Source: Mansonella perstans (taxonomy: Eukaryota > Nematoda > Chromadorea > Rhabditida > Onchocercidae). From it: a stretch of DNA of 64,000 bases. The stretch is taken from positions 806,001 to 870,000 of the forward strand of contig JBAMDO010000575.1 of the NCBI GenBank assembly GCA_037074765.1. Reading direction: 5' to 3'. The position numbers were made by a program, and so were the translations under genes. This document shows positions 1 through 11,515 of the stretch, in pieces (within the stretch, counting starts at the first letter, position 1; every line of letters begins with the position of its first letter). Under the pieces are notes generated by a model. The model worked only from the letters and a program-made list of their open reading frames with translations, had not been told where the DNA came from and did not search any database.

Positions 1-958
1 ATGAAAGAGGAGTGAATGTGGTGACAGATTTGATGAAATTATGATGTAATTATAACATATTTATTCTATTCTCTTTTTTATAGTAATTTTTTTATTTTAA
101 AAATTAATAATTTGTTTGATGACATTTGTTATTTAAAAAAATTGCAACAAATTTAAGATAGAAAGGAGAAAAGTGCAAATAATTTGTAATCACAAAGTCA
201 TCTGATTGCATTTGTTAAAAAAGAATTGAAAATTTATTGATTCAATTTATTCATCTCTTCTATTAAAACAACTTTTCCACATTTTTATTGTTAAGTTTAT
301 CCATTTTTTCCATAATTGAATTATTTTTTTAATGGTCACATTAAATTCGAAAGAAAGACATTATCTGCAGTGGTGATTAGTAGTTAATTTATTGGAATTT
401 TTGGAATAAAATTTATTTAATTTCATTAAGAAATTATCGACTGATTTTTGATATCAATTATGCTTACTGCTAATTCGAATAATCACTAAATTCTATCATA
501 ATAACATAAGCGAGTAAAGTATACGGTAGGATTAGATGATAAGAAAGCATTAATGACCAAAATACTTTTTTCTCGAAGCCAAAAAATCTCGAATTAATTC
601 TATGAAAAATTAAAGCATGGATAATTTTTACGGTAGTAAAAGCAGTCAATGTATTGCCAAGAATTTGATAAAAAGTATGAAATATGCTTTGAAAAAGTTT
701 AAATACATTAATATCACTAATTAACTAATTAACATGGGAGAGATTAGGAGAGACTGACCTCAATATTAAATTCCGATTACTGAGGTTGACCTCAGTTGAC
801 CTCAGTCATTAAGGATATAAAATTTGATGAATGATGGATAGAGAGAAGTACTGAGGCAATCTATCTATACGACAACTGATATTCGTGAATGTTTCTTTTT
901 GTTGAAGTTAAGTAATTAATAATTAAAGTACATTTCAATTATTCTATCCAATCATTTC

Positions 959-1011
<53 letters not shown>

Positions 1012-1854
1012 GTCTTGCTGTCTACCTGTATTTAATATTAAATGAGGGAAATATTTGCTTACATTTAGCCTTTTTTTCTATTTCTTATACATTTCATCTA
1101 TTCCTAAGAATACTTTTCTTTTAATTTATTTTTTTAAAATTCTTTAAAATATCTTTTCTCTGTTCATAATGAAAATAAACAATTATGAGAGAAGCAAAGA
1201 GAGGAAGAGAAGAAAAGAAAGAAAAGGAAGAGAAAGAGGAAGAGAAAGAGAGAGAGAGAGAGAAAGAGAAATAGAAAACAACTGTTATTTCTTCCTCTCA
1301 TCGCTTTTTTTTTTCGATAAAAAAAACAAAGTTCAAATGGTTGCTATGTTTTTTTTTGTTCTAATATTACAATCTTTTCCTTCTTTCTCTCTCTTTCTGT
1401 CTTTCTCATGACATGTTATAATATTTGATATGCTATCTTTTATCTCTCTTTCTCTTTCTTTCAACTAAAGGAAAATCAATCACTTCCTACATACCCATCA
1501 TCTATTGCTGAATCATTAACAAACTACTGCCCTATCTATTGCAATGCCTCAGCATATTGACGTGAATGCATATGTGTGTGTGTGTGTGTGCGTGTGTATG
1601 TATGTGTGTGTGTATGTATATATGCGTGTATGCGTTAGGCTTAAACGAGGCGGTATGTGAAGAAAGTTGAAAAGAGCTTAGAAAGACGTGTATCGTGCAG
1701 TTTCTTTCGTTAAGTGGAAGCTTCTCTTTCTTTATTTCAACTTAAGTGCTGTAAGTTATATATATGTGTGTGTATATATGTGTTGTATGCATGCTTAATA
1801 ATTGTTCATTTATCGAAAATCTCTATTGGTTAATTTGGTTTGGCAAACAGTATC

Positions 1855-2260
1855 GAGAGATTCGGGGAGGAGTATCAAGAGATTCGGGGAGGAGTATCGA
1901 GAGATTCGGGGAGAAATATCGAGAGATTCGGAGAAGAAAGTATTGAAAGATTCGAGAATGAGTATTGAGAGATTGGTCGAAAGAGTGTCGAGAGATTCAG
2001 AGAAGAGTATCGAGAGATTCGGAGAAAAGTCGAGAGATTCGGAGAAGAGAGTATCGGGAGATTCGGGGAAGAGTATTGAGAGATTCGGAGAAGAGAGTAT
2101 CGAGAGATTCGGAAAAAAGAATATCGAGAGATTCGAGAAAGAGAGTATCGAGAGATTCGGAAAAAAGAGTATCGAGAGATTCGGGAAAGAGAGTATCGAG
2201 AGATTCGGGAAAAAGAGTATCGAGAGATTCGGGAAAGAGAGTATCGAGAGATTCGAGATG
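1855..2260. repeat. Minisatellite with AGAGATTCGG core, open in two forward frames
   Basis: About 17 imperfect units of 18-24 bases share the core GAGTATCGAGAGATTCGG. Unit lengths are mostly multiples of three, so long frames stay open. One frame reads repeats like SIERFGKE and another repeats like RVSRDSEK; the reverse strand is also open. There is no initiation context, splice pattern or codon bias favouring one frame, so I treat it as a tandem repeat rather than a protein. A low-complexity coding exon cannot be excluded without transcript data. Confidence 0.85.
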
Positions 2261-2740
2261 TGTAGAACTCATTTTAGGCAAGAGGGATTTTTGCAAGACA
2301 TTAAGATATTTGTTTTTTTTTTTTTTGGCATTTCAATTGCTTTGATTTTCATTTTAATTAATATGCTATAACATTCTCTGCTATATTTCTTTCATTTATT
2401 CTTAGAGATTTTTTAATAACCAGATTTCTCTTTTCTCTCTCTCTTTTCCTCTTACTTACTGTAGTCTCTTTTTCTTTTTCCTTAGTAACTATTTATGTAA
2501 TAATAATTTAACTAAATGAAACTTTCACTCATTTTTCATAAAATCATTATTCTTTTGTCCAATTTCATTTACCGCTCTTTATACTTTGTTCTTTAATCTT
2601 CGTACAATTTATTTAGCGCCGCTATAAGTAGTAAAATCCCTCACATTATTCTTGAAAAACTTTCATTTTTCCTTCATAGCTCATTTTTCGTAGTGAAATC
2701 GAAAAAGTTTAACGACCACTTTTCGTCTTATGTTTGCTCT

Positions 2741-2875
2741 TAGGCTTTGTCAATTAAGGAAGCCTATTGCTTTGTCCACCCCTGTCGCTGACCTCTATGT
2801 TTCTCTTAAACTTTATCAATTTTAAAGAAACCTATTGCTTTGTGCACCTTATCGTTGACCTCTCCTTTCTTTGCT
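2741..2875. repeat. Diverged tandem duplication, about 65-base unit
   Basis: Two adjacent copies of a segment running from CTTAGGCTTTGTCAATT to GACCTCTATG are recognisable. The second copy (from about 2806) keeps the order CCTATTGCTTTGTSCACC then GTTGACCTCT with scattered substitutions. No coding potential was seen. Confidence 0.6.
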
Positions 2876-2995
2876 GATGTTTAATGTTGTAATTATGGTA
2901 ATAGTTATTTAGCGTTTCAGGTTCTTTTGTTTATTATTATTCAATAGGTAAGTACATTTTGTTCCCATTCATTTTGTTTGTTTTGGTGAATGCAG

Positions 2996-3153
2996 TCAGA
3001 CCTCTTCACTAAATACTACATTATCAATGGTCGTGGTGCTTCCAATACTTCAAAGCACATTATTGATAAGGGCAACAGTAGTACTGCTGCAATTGATGCT
3101 GATACTGCTGCAATTGATGCATCATCTACTACGGTAATGCTTGGAATGAGCTA
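2996..3153 (+). CDS. Possible exon of an unrecognised gene
   Basis: After an acceptor-like TGAATGCAG, 46 codons are open (start SDLFTKYYIINGRG, end DASSTT) up to a GTAATG donor at 3134. Read through, the frame closes at a TAA ending at 3153. The second half repeats the unit TAAIDA twice, and a second frame is also open, which weakens the case. No convincing upstream or downstream partner exon was found and I do not recognise the protein. It may be a true 3' exon or chance. Confidence 0.25.
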
Positions 3154-4925
3154 AAGTTTTTATTTTAAAAACTTACTGTGGGGTATTTTTTTTCTATCTT
3201 CAATCTGTTTCCCACTCAGTTTTTTCCTCCCAACGAATCTATTAGTGATGAATTGAGAAAGAAAGCAAGCTACTAGTAAAGTGATATATGAGTGATCAGA
3301 TAGAAAAGCTAACTCTACGATACTACCATCACTTAGTGCCAGTCAGTAACTTATCAATTTATCAGCATATCCTGAAAACTGAGTGATTTGTTGTCTGCAT
3401 GATTGGTAGTGAATTCTTTGGTTTTGTTCGTGGTATATTGTATGTAATAATTTTAATTTTGCTTGCAAAAATGCATTAAATTTTATTTGCATAATCAGAT
3501 AATACTATTTAACTATTGTTGTAATCTCAATTTGATGTTAATGTCATTGTGACGAAGAGATTTATAACCAATCATATGTTATTCTCTTATAATCGTTGGT
3601 CGTTTTACAAAACGATTTCTTTAAAATCATTTTTCAGAAGTATCTTTCTTTCTTTTGATCATCCATTTCCATTTCATTTCATTTCATTATATTTATATTA
3701 TAATACTATCCATTTCTTGCTCAGATCAGATCATATATAAGTGATAAATGACACAAAATTGATGTCTCAAATTTCGTTATCCTAAACTTTCTGAGAACTT
3801 TCATAATGAATTTATCTGTTGTGAGTACGAAAAGCAATTATCTTTCTTTCAGCTTAATTGAAAACTTCTCTGCCTAATTTTCTTCCACCTATTATTATGT
3901 TAATACTAATGTCTTAAGACAATTGTATATAATTAAATGAATGTCGACTGATTATATGTAAGCTTTTCAGTAAGCTTTTAGTTTAGGAAAGGTTATAAAT
4001 TAATGTTTTTTGAGAAAATTTCTCTATAGTCCATTCTTCGGAATATGGATTAGTCATTAAGCGAAATCCTTTGCTTGCCTTAATAATAAAATGTTATATT
4101 GTTTTTGTTAAATCGTCAATTATAAGAATTACATTGTTTACTTCCAGCTATTTGTAGTTTGACCCTTACATAGTGGGTTTTGATCTGTTACATTGCGGTT
4201 TACATTATGGGTTTACGACTAAACATATCATTTAATAAACCATTCTAAGGTTTCGATTCAAACCATTAAATCACTTAATAAAACATTGTAGGGTTTCGAT
4301 CTAAATCAACATATCACTTAATAATCCATTCTGAGGTTTCGATCTAAATCAAGATATCATTTAATAAACCAATTATAATCACCTTAAAGATACATTAGTA
4401 TTATAATAACAGATGAAGAGCTATTCTAGCGAGTTTATTTTAGATTATCATGTACGGTAGCTTGTTTGCTCAGGACTTTGTAGAGGAGACGGAGTGATAC
4501 TATTATCAGATGCTATAAATTGTTTGCATTTGTTGCTTACAGTTATCATTGTCAAACTGCCAAATTTTTGATATTAATAACTGTAACATTTCTGGAATTT
4601 TCTCGTATTTCGATTTTTTTCACATATCTTTTCTTGTTTCGTATCAGAAATAGGATTGAATCACTTTTATGTCCACATTTCTTCTTATGTTGCATCCATT
4701 TTAGTTTTTTACTTTATTATTTTGACCTGCTTACACTGCTCTCATTGCTTTCCTTCCCGAGAAATCATTTGACAGCTGTTTGCGCGGATTTTTTGCTTTG
4801 TAAATATTTGTTTTTGGTGAGTGTGCTTTTGCAAATTTCCACCGGAAAATTTTGCATAAGACTGTGCTGTAATTGTCTGAAAACATGCATATATTAATTG
4901 CATGTTAGTACTGTTATTACAGAAA
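3154..4925. other. Intergenic region and putative 5' region of the aldolase gene
   Basis: Nothing coding is supported here. The stretch is AT-rich and includes the tandem repeat at 4215-4372. The polypyrimidine-rich segment before 4926 ends in TTATTACAG, an acceptor three bases before the aldolase start codon. It may therefore include a trans-splice site (outron) or the end of a 5' intron. Confidence 0.5.
4215..4372. repeat. Tandem repeat, about 45-58-base units
   Basis: About three to four diverged units share the phrases GGTTTCGATCTAAATCAA, ATATCACTTAATAA and CCATTCTGAGG. They are adjacent and in the same orientation. No open frame of note. Confidence 0.7.
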
Positions 4926-7319
4926 ATGACTTCCTATTCGCAATTTTTGACACAAGCGCAAAAAGATGAATTACGAAAAATTGCCAATCAAATCGTAACA
5001 CCTGGTAAAGGCATTCTTGCTGCGGATGAAAGCACTGGTATGTAAAAGTTTATATCTTTTTTCACTTTCGACTGGTGTAACCAGTGATTGTGGGATAAAG
5101 ATAAGAAATGGAGAAATGATTTCATTTTATATTTATTATTTGTTTTAGGGAGTATGGACAAAAAGTTGAAGCCAATTGGACTTGAAAATGTTGAAGAAAA
5201 TCGACGTTTATATCGTCAGGTCTATAGCAAATTTATAGTTTTATGCATTTATTACACATTGCACCAAATGTGTGCTTTTTTTTTTTGATTTCAGTATGAA
5301 ATCTATTTCTAAAAGGAGTTGTAAAATTTTTTAGCTTCTATTCACGGCTGGAGATGAAATGAGTAAGTACATTTCTGGTGTTATTATGTTTCATGAAACA
5401 TTCTACCAGAAGGGAGATGATGGTACACCATTTGTTCATATCTTACAAAAGAAAGGTATTCTTCCGGGCATCAAAGTAAGTGAATTTTAAATGGAGTTTA
5501 AAATACGGAGAGTTCTGGAAATTTCAGTGTCCTTTCACTGATCCATTAATAAAGGAATTAAAAGAAAGATTGTTTTTCGCATTCCATTCACCACAAAACT
5601 GACTAAAACAAATGATTTAGTTGACAATAGTGCCATTATGAGTTTGTTTTGAGAAATTAATGCTTGATTTCTCCATTGATATATGCAGTAGTTGAATAGA
5701 TTATATGTGATTCATTATCTTAGCATGTCAGTTATATCAAAATATTAAACAGGTACTATACTGAGCAAGAATTAATTGATCTTAACGATCTTATTGATCC
5801 TTTGTATCTTATTTAGGTTGATAAAGGTGTTGTTCCAATGGCAGGCACTGTTGGTGAAGGTACTACACAAGGTTTGGATGATTTGAACAGCCGATGTGCT
5901 CAGTATAAGAAGGTTGCTTTTAATGTTTTATAAAGTTTTTTCAGCACTTATTCTGTTGTATTTAATGTATTTAGCGTACTTTGTCGCGTACAGTCCTTTT
6001 TCAATGTGCAAATAACTAATTGTTGCAGGATGGTGCACAATTTGCTAAGTGGCGTTGCGTACATAAAATTGGTGCAACAACACCGAGCCATATGGCTTTG
6101 GTTGAAATTGCTGAAGTAAGCATTTTTCATCATTTAGGTTTTGTTCTTCATTTCCGCAGTTTTTTACACTGATGAATTATTCAAGCTATATAACAGAAAA
6201 TGGAGGTGATATTTTTCACAGTTGCACAGTAAGCTGTTTGTACTGATAACTTTATTTTCTGCGATAAGGCAGCTTGTTTTGCTTAATTGTCGATTTCTCT
6301 TAACAGACTTCATTTCGATATGTTTTCAAACTCACTTTTGCAGGTACTGGCTCGTTATGCATCAATTTGTCAACAAAATGGCTTGGTACCAATTGTAGAG
6401 CCAGAAACTTTGCCCGATGGTGAGCATGATCTTCATAGATGCCAGAAGGTCACGGAACTTGTCCTATCATATACGTACAAGGCGCTGATTGATCATCATG
6501 TTTACTTGGAGGGAACATTGCTGAAACCGAATATGTGTATGCCGGGTAGGTTATTCGGAATTGTTTATTGCAGCTAAACAGAGTATAATATTATGATTGA
6601 TAATCATATGTAGTAGCAAAGATAATGTATGCAGAATGAACTTGAATAATACTGTTGTTGGAGTTATATTGATGAATAAATTAACAGAATGTTTTAAGGG
6701 ATGCAATTCAAGGGACAATGTTCACATGAAGATATTGCACGAGCTACCGTTACTGCTCTTCAACGCACCGTTCCGGTAGCTGTACCAGGTGTCGTCTTTC
6801 TCTCTGGTGGTCAATCTGAGGAAGATGCGACGCTCAATTTGAACGCGATCAATCAGTTCTCGGTATATTTTTACTCCATCTAATAATTTTTAAAATCGCA
6901 TGTAAAATGAAGGGCATGGTCATTTCGATGTCATGAAATTTTCATTTAAATACACTATTTGAACTTCTAGAATATTTGATGTAGATATGATTGTAATCTG
7001 TAATCTGATTGTAATTTGTCTTTGTAGAATTGACAAGATAAGAGAGGGAAGTTGTTAACCAACTTTCACTTTTTTTTTTTTGTTCCATATCCATTTTCAG
7101 GGTAAAAAACCGTGGGCACTGACATTCAGCTATGGTCGAGCGTTGCAAGCATCAGCTCTTGCAGCTTGGGGTGGCAAACCGGAGAACATTCAAGCCGCTA
7201 AAGAAGCATTCTTGAAGCGTGCAGAGGCAAATTCGCTTGCGCAGTTGGGTAAATATACCGGAGGTGCAGGTTCTGGTGCAGCAGGACAGAATCTTTATAT
7301 TGCTAATCATGCGTACTAG
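4926..7319 (+). CDS. aldo: Fructose-bisphosphate aldolase, class I
   Basis: Class I aldolase reversibly cleaves fructose 1,6-bisphosphate to dihydroxyacetone phosphate and glyceraldehyde 3-phosphate in cytosolic glycolysis and gluconeogenesis. Eight exons join in phase: 4926-5037, 5149-5219, 5335-5475, 5817-5912, 6029-6115, 6344-6545, 6699-6862 and 7101-7319. The product is 363 residues, the family's normal length. Visible landmarks are GILAADEST near the N-terminus, KWRCVHKIG near residue 146 (catalytic Lys), the Schiff-base Lys in EGTLLKPNM near residue 230, SGGQSEEDA, and the C-terminal Tyr of NHAY needed for full activity. The start is the first ATG, three bases after a TTATTACAG acceptor, which suits SL trans-splicing. 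The acceptor before exon 7 is TTTTAAG, slightly unusual. All key residues are intact. Nematodes often carry two aldolase paralogues; which this is cannot be told. Confidence 0.97.
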
Positions 7320-7564
7320 ATAGTCTACTCGCAGCTTCCTTCGTCCATTTTTTCAACGCTTATAAGGAAGGATGAAAAGAAAAATATAAATTATTTCGAT
7401 CTCCTCCTGCACTAATAATTTATGAATTCTTTATGAAATTACTAAAATTATTAAAAATTTATGAAATCTTGTAGTTCCTGTCGTGCTGTGATTTGGTAAC
7501 TTATTAGTTTTTATCGGAACTTTTCAAGTAGAGATTTTGTCAAAGTTAGATTTTTTGATATGTC

Positions 7565-7570
7565 AATAAA
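7565..7570 (+). terminator. Putative aldolase poly(A) signal AATAAA
   Basis: A canonical AATAAA lies about 245 bases after the aldolase stop codon. Earlier AT-rich hexamers are less canonical. The assignment is by position only. Confidence 0.4.
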
Positions 7571-8742
7571 TCGACCACACCAATAATTATTGATTTTAAT
7601 AATAAATTGTAGTCCGCATGTTCTTTTGCCTTCATAGCAAACACACTGAATAAATGAGTTGCATAATTAAATGAATTGTGTACAGAAGTCCAAAAAGGAA
7701 AAACGAACAAAAAACTTGTTGAAACAACAGATAAGTGTGTATGATGAATTACTGACACTGAAAATCTTTCAGTATTCTACCGTATGCTTTATTGAATATT
7801 GCATCAAACATGTTCAAACTTGTCTTCGTCGTTACAATCAACAAATTTTCATTCACTGCAAGTTCAAAATGAGTCATATTGCTTCAATTCAGAAATACAC
7901 TCCCTGTTATGTTCTGCTTGTTGTTTCAGAAGCGAGTTGAAGATGTAATTTCATTAGATGGACACGGATTCGGTCACTTTTTATAGATGGATACGGATTC
8001 GGTCACTGTTTATGTACTTGTATTAAAAATAGACCGATTGAATAGCAATCCATGTAATAATGATTATATTTAAAAGAAGGTAGTATGAAGAACTGGAAGA
8101 GTTTGGAAGGATTCTAAATTGCTATTTGACTCACTGGCAGTTGAATGATGCCAACAGTTATCAAAGAATTTCTTGCAGAGTGGAATCATGCAAAACTTTT
8201 GAAATATTAAAATTTACAATTTGCGAAGTTTACCACTGTATTATTTCGCCTGTTACCATTGTTGGTACATTTGTTCATGTTAACATTTGCAGAAAATGGA
8301 ACAGTTTGATGAATTCATATTTTTTGATTTGAATGAAGTTCAACTTCGGCTTCGAGAACGTTCGAGTTCTTTTTCATCAGTGTTAACTCCCACTTGTTTC
8401 AATTCATCATTTTGGAAAGCTACTTTGCTCTGACATTTCACTATTTCTACACATTTCCGCTATAATTAATGACTTGCTTAATTAAAATAAGTACAACAAA
8501 GCGAAAAAAACACAGGTTTTCATCTCAAAAGTTTTATATGATTTCAGCTGGTAGCTCTGAAGTCAGATATCAGCGAATGAAAGAAAAAAACGGAAAATTG
8601 CTTGCAAGAAAATTTTGTTAAAAACATTCTGCTGTCTTTTTTTTGCATTCAGCAAATTAACGCAGTGAAAGAAACACACTTTCGCTGTAAAGGTAATTTA
8701 AAATTTAAATTTGCAAATTTGGCAGTTTTAAATTTAACGAAG

Positions 8743-8806
8743 CATTGTTGAACAAAAATTCTTGCTATAAAAATCATTGTTGAACAAAAATTCTTGCTAT
8801 AAAAAT
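8743..8806. repeat. Perfect 32-base tandem duplication
   Basis: The unit CATTGTTGAACAAAAATTCT...TATAAAAAT occurs twice back to back. It looks like a recent slippage or replication duplication. Confidence 0.85.
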
Positions 8807-11221
8807 AATGGATAAATAAAGGTTATCAGTGTGAGTGGGCGATACCCAGTAAATTCACTGCTAACTTTTTGTACTCATTACATTATAGTCGCTTTTTTAA
8901 TTATCCTAAAAAATAAATCGATGTATTATAAATAATTACTTGAATATGTCTCATTCATGTAAAATGATTAGTTATTCATCCCGTGAAACAGCTTATTAAT
9001 GATTATTAATTACCAGATCATTTGATATTTCAAGATTTCTGGTCGAAATTTTTTCGTCAGCACAGAGCTCTCTTCAGCAAATGTTGTTCGGTTTTACAAC
9101 TGGCAGTTTTTCAGTTAGATCTATTGCAATTTTTACTCGATAAATAAAAGATGAAACGAATCACTATTTCATCTCAATTTTCCTTTTTCCTGTTAAGTGC
9201 AGAAATCTTTTATACAAACTAATCCTACTTAGCCTGAAATGAGAAGTAAATCGTTTTCAATTCTTTTCATCAAATTTCAACTGTTTGAAATAGTGAAATA
9301 GTGCGAAATGATTCTTCATCGTAAAGTGCTATTGTGATATTTTTGGATATTACTTTCATTTGAAATTTTATCTTTTTAGTTTTTGCAAACTTTTCTATTT
9401 TCAGTGAAATAAAATAAAAAGAAAAGTAGAATTGAAATTTCATTCGTTTTCTATCTTGCAGTTGAATTAAACTTTGCAATAAAATTTTTATAACATTTGA
9501 AAGAAAGAAGGAAAAAGAAGTTTATTCGGCGAGCGATAGTGAATGATGTGCAGTGATCTGAACATCATCCAAAATTTTCGACATGAAACAAGTTTAGTCT
9601 GTTGAATTTTCCATTGCTATTATAGAATAAAAAATATTACATTCATGGTAGGGATATCGGAAATTCCACTTACTCTGAGAGATTGATATTTTTGCGGATT
9701 ATCAACCAATCAATCTCTCAGAAGAAGTGAAAAAACAATCTCATTCCAACTGCCTTCAAAATATCCAGAATTCTGGAAAATTTCTTGATAATTTATTTTT
9801 TTTTTATATTATTTATTTCAGACGGAAAAGCTCATATAATCCATGGATTCTGAAAGTGCTGAAAGGAAGCTTGATAAGGCAATTCCAAGAAATGATGTAA
9901 TGTTTAATTTTAAGATTATATTTGATTAATTCTGCTGATTCTATTGCACAAAAATTCTTTTGGCTCAGAAATAGATTGCACTCATGCTTTAGTAACAAGG
10001 AGAAAAAAAAGAGCGATAGAATGTTTTGCGTGAACGTTACTTGACAGTTCACGAACGTTACGTGTATAGAATGCATTAAATAAGCAAAATGAAAGAATCT
10101 AGCATTGATTGCTGCAGAAATATGTTAAATATTGATAAAGCGAAACAATTTAATGAAAAATTTTTCTTTTTTTTGGGAAACTTAAACGAAAATACATCAC
10201 GTGAATGAAATATACGAAATAATGGAACTGTATTAGGTATGAAATTAATTCTCAAACATTAATATTCAAATAAAATGCAATATGAGATTTTGGTACAATG
10301 CACTCAGTTCTTGAGATAATCTTGGCTCTCCCGCAATATAATAACTTGCCTTCCAATCACAAGAATTTAATTAATCAAAACATCTATCTAACAATTAATG
10401 AATACATATTGAAAATTTGAAAGCCAATCAGAGCATTTTTGATCACAGTCAGTGATCCTTATTAATTCGATTTTTCTTAGAATTTTTAAAAGCTTGAAAT
10501 TTGAAATTTTTGTTTATCACAATAATCACTGGACCATTTCTGCATTTGAAAAACTTAAGTGCGATAAGAAAATCAATTTTAAAAATGATTAATCAAACTA
10601 TAATCTTGTTAACGGACATACGGGATACTTGTAATCCAACAAATGATCGTTGTGTTAGCAAAGGTGACATTGAATGTCCGCCACATATGGAGTAATAAAA
10701 TAGATTTTAAAATTAATTAAATAGTAATTTTAACAAAAACGAGTTTCTTGCTCATGTTAGGTATATTGCATGTTGATGAAATAAATTACAATTTCATTTT
10801 TTTAGTAAATTTTCGTCAATTTCAGTCAATTATTGAAGAAAAAAGAATTGTGAAAAATTTGATTTACTCGTTTTTTGAGAATTTGCTTTTCGCTAATTAA
10901 AAAATTTCATTCGATAATTTGATGCATAAAATTGTCATACATTTACAAATAATTAGTAATTATTATCTTCATCTCAACTTCTTTAAGAATAAAACAGCAG
11001 AACAGAGAAAGAGAATGGAAATGAATTTGCTTACGAAATAATTCTTAAAAACATGCTTTAATAGTAATAAAAGTTTACAAAAAATTTTCATTTTCTCTGA
11101 TTAGACATTTGTCAACTTTGTTTAGAAGAAATCCGTCATATTGCACAACAGATAAGGAATGCAAACATTCCTCTGTGCTTACTCTACTTTCAGTTAATTG
11201 ACTTTCTTTCGCCAGGTACTC

Positions 11222-11515
11222 TTAATGATATTGCAAAACAAATAAGACTATTAATGATATTGCAAAACAGATAAGACTATCAATACATATTGCAAAACAG
11301 ATAAGACAATTAATGATATTGCAAAACGGATAAAACTATTAATGGCATTGCAAAACAAATAAGACTATTAATGATATTGTAAAACAGATAAGACTATTAA
11401 TGATATTGCAAAACAGACAAGACTATTAATGATATTGCAAAATGGATAAAACTATTAATGATATTGCAAAACAGATAAGATTATTAATTATAATGCAGAA
11501 CAGATAGGACTGTTA
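11222..11515. repeat. Minisatellite, 29-base unit, about 10 copies
   Basis: Units read TAATGATATTGCAAAACAGA followed by TAAGACTAT, with point variants such as GGATAAAAC. They are adjacent and in one orientation. There is no long open frame. Confidence 0.9.

Larger units (their letters stand above)
1..2995. other. AT-rich intergenic DNA with simple repeats
   Basis: I see no supported gene here. The stretch holds a CT microsatellite (about 961-1007), a GA-rich tract (about 1196-1272), a GT tract (about 1573-1626), a minisatellite and a diverged 65-base duplication (both listed separately). Short open frames are repeat-driven. A small possible exon at about 2920-2946 lies between an AG and GTAAGT, but its phase does not fit the next candidate exon. 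Confidence 0.6.
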
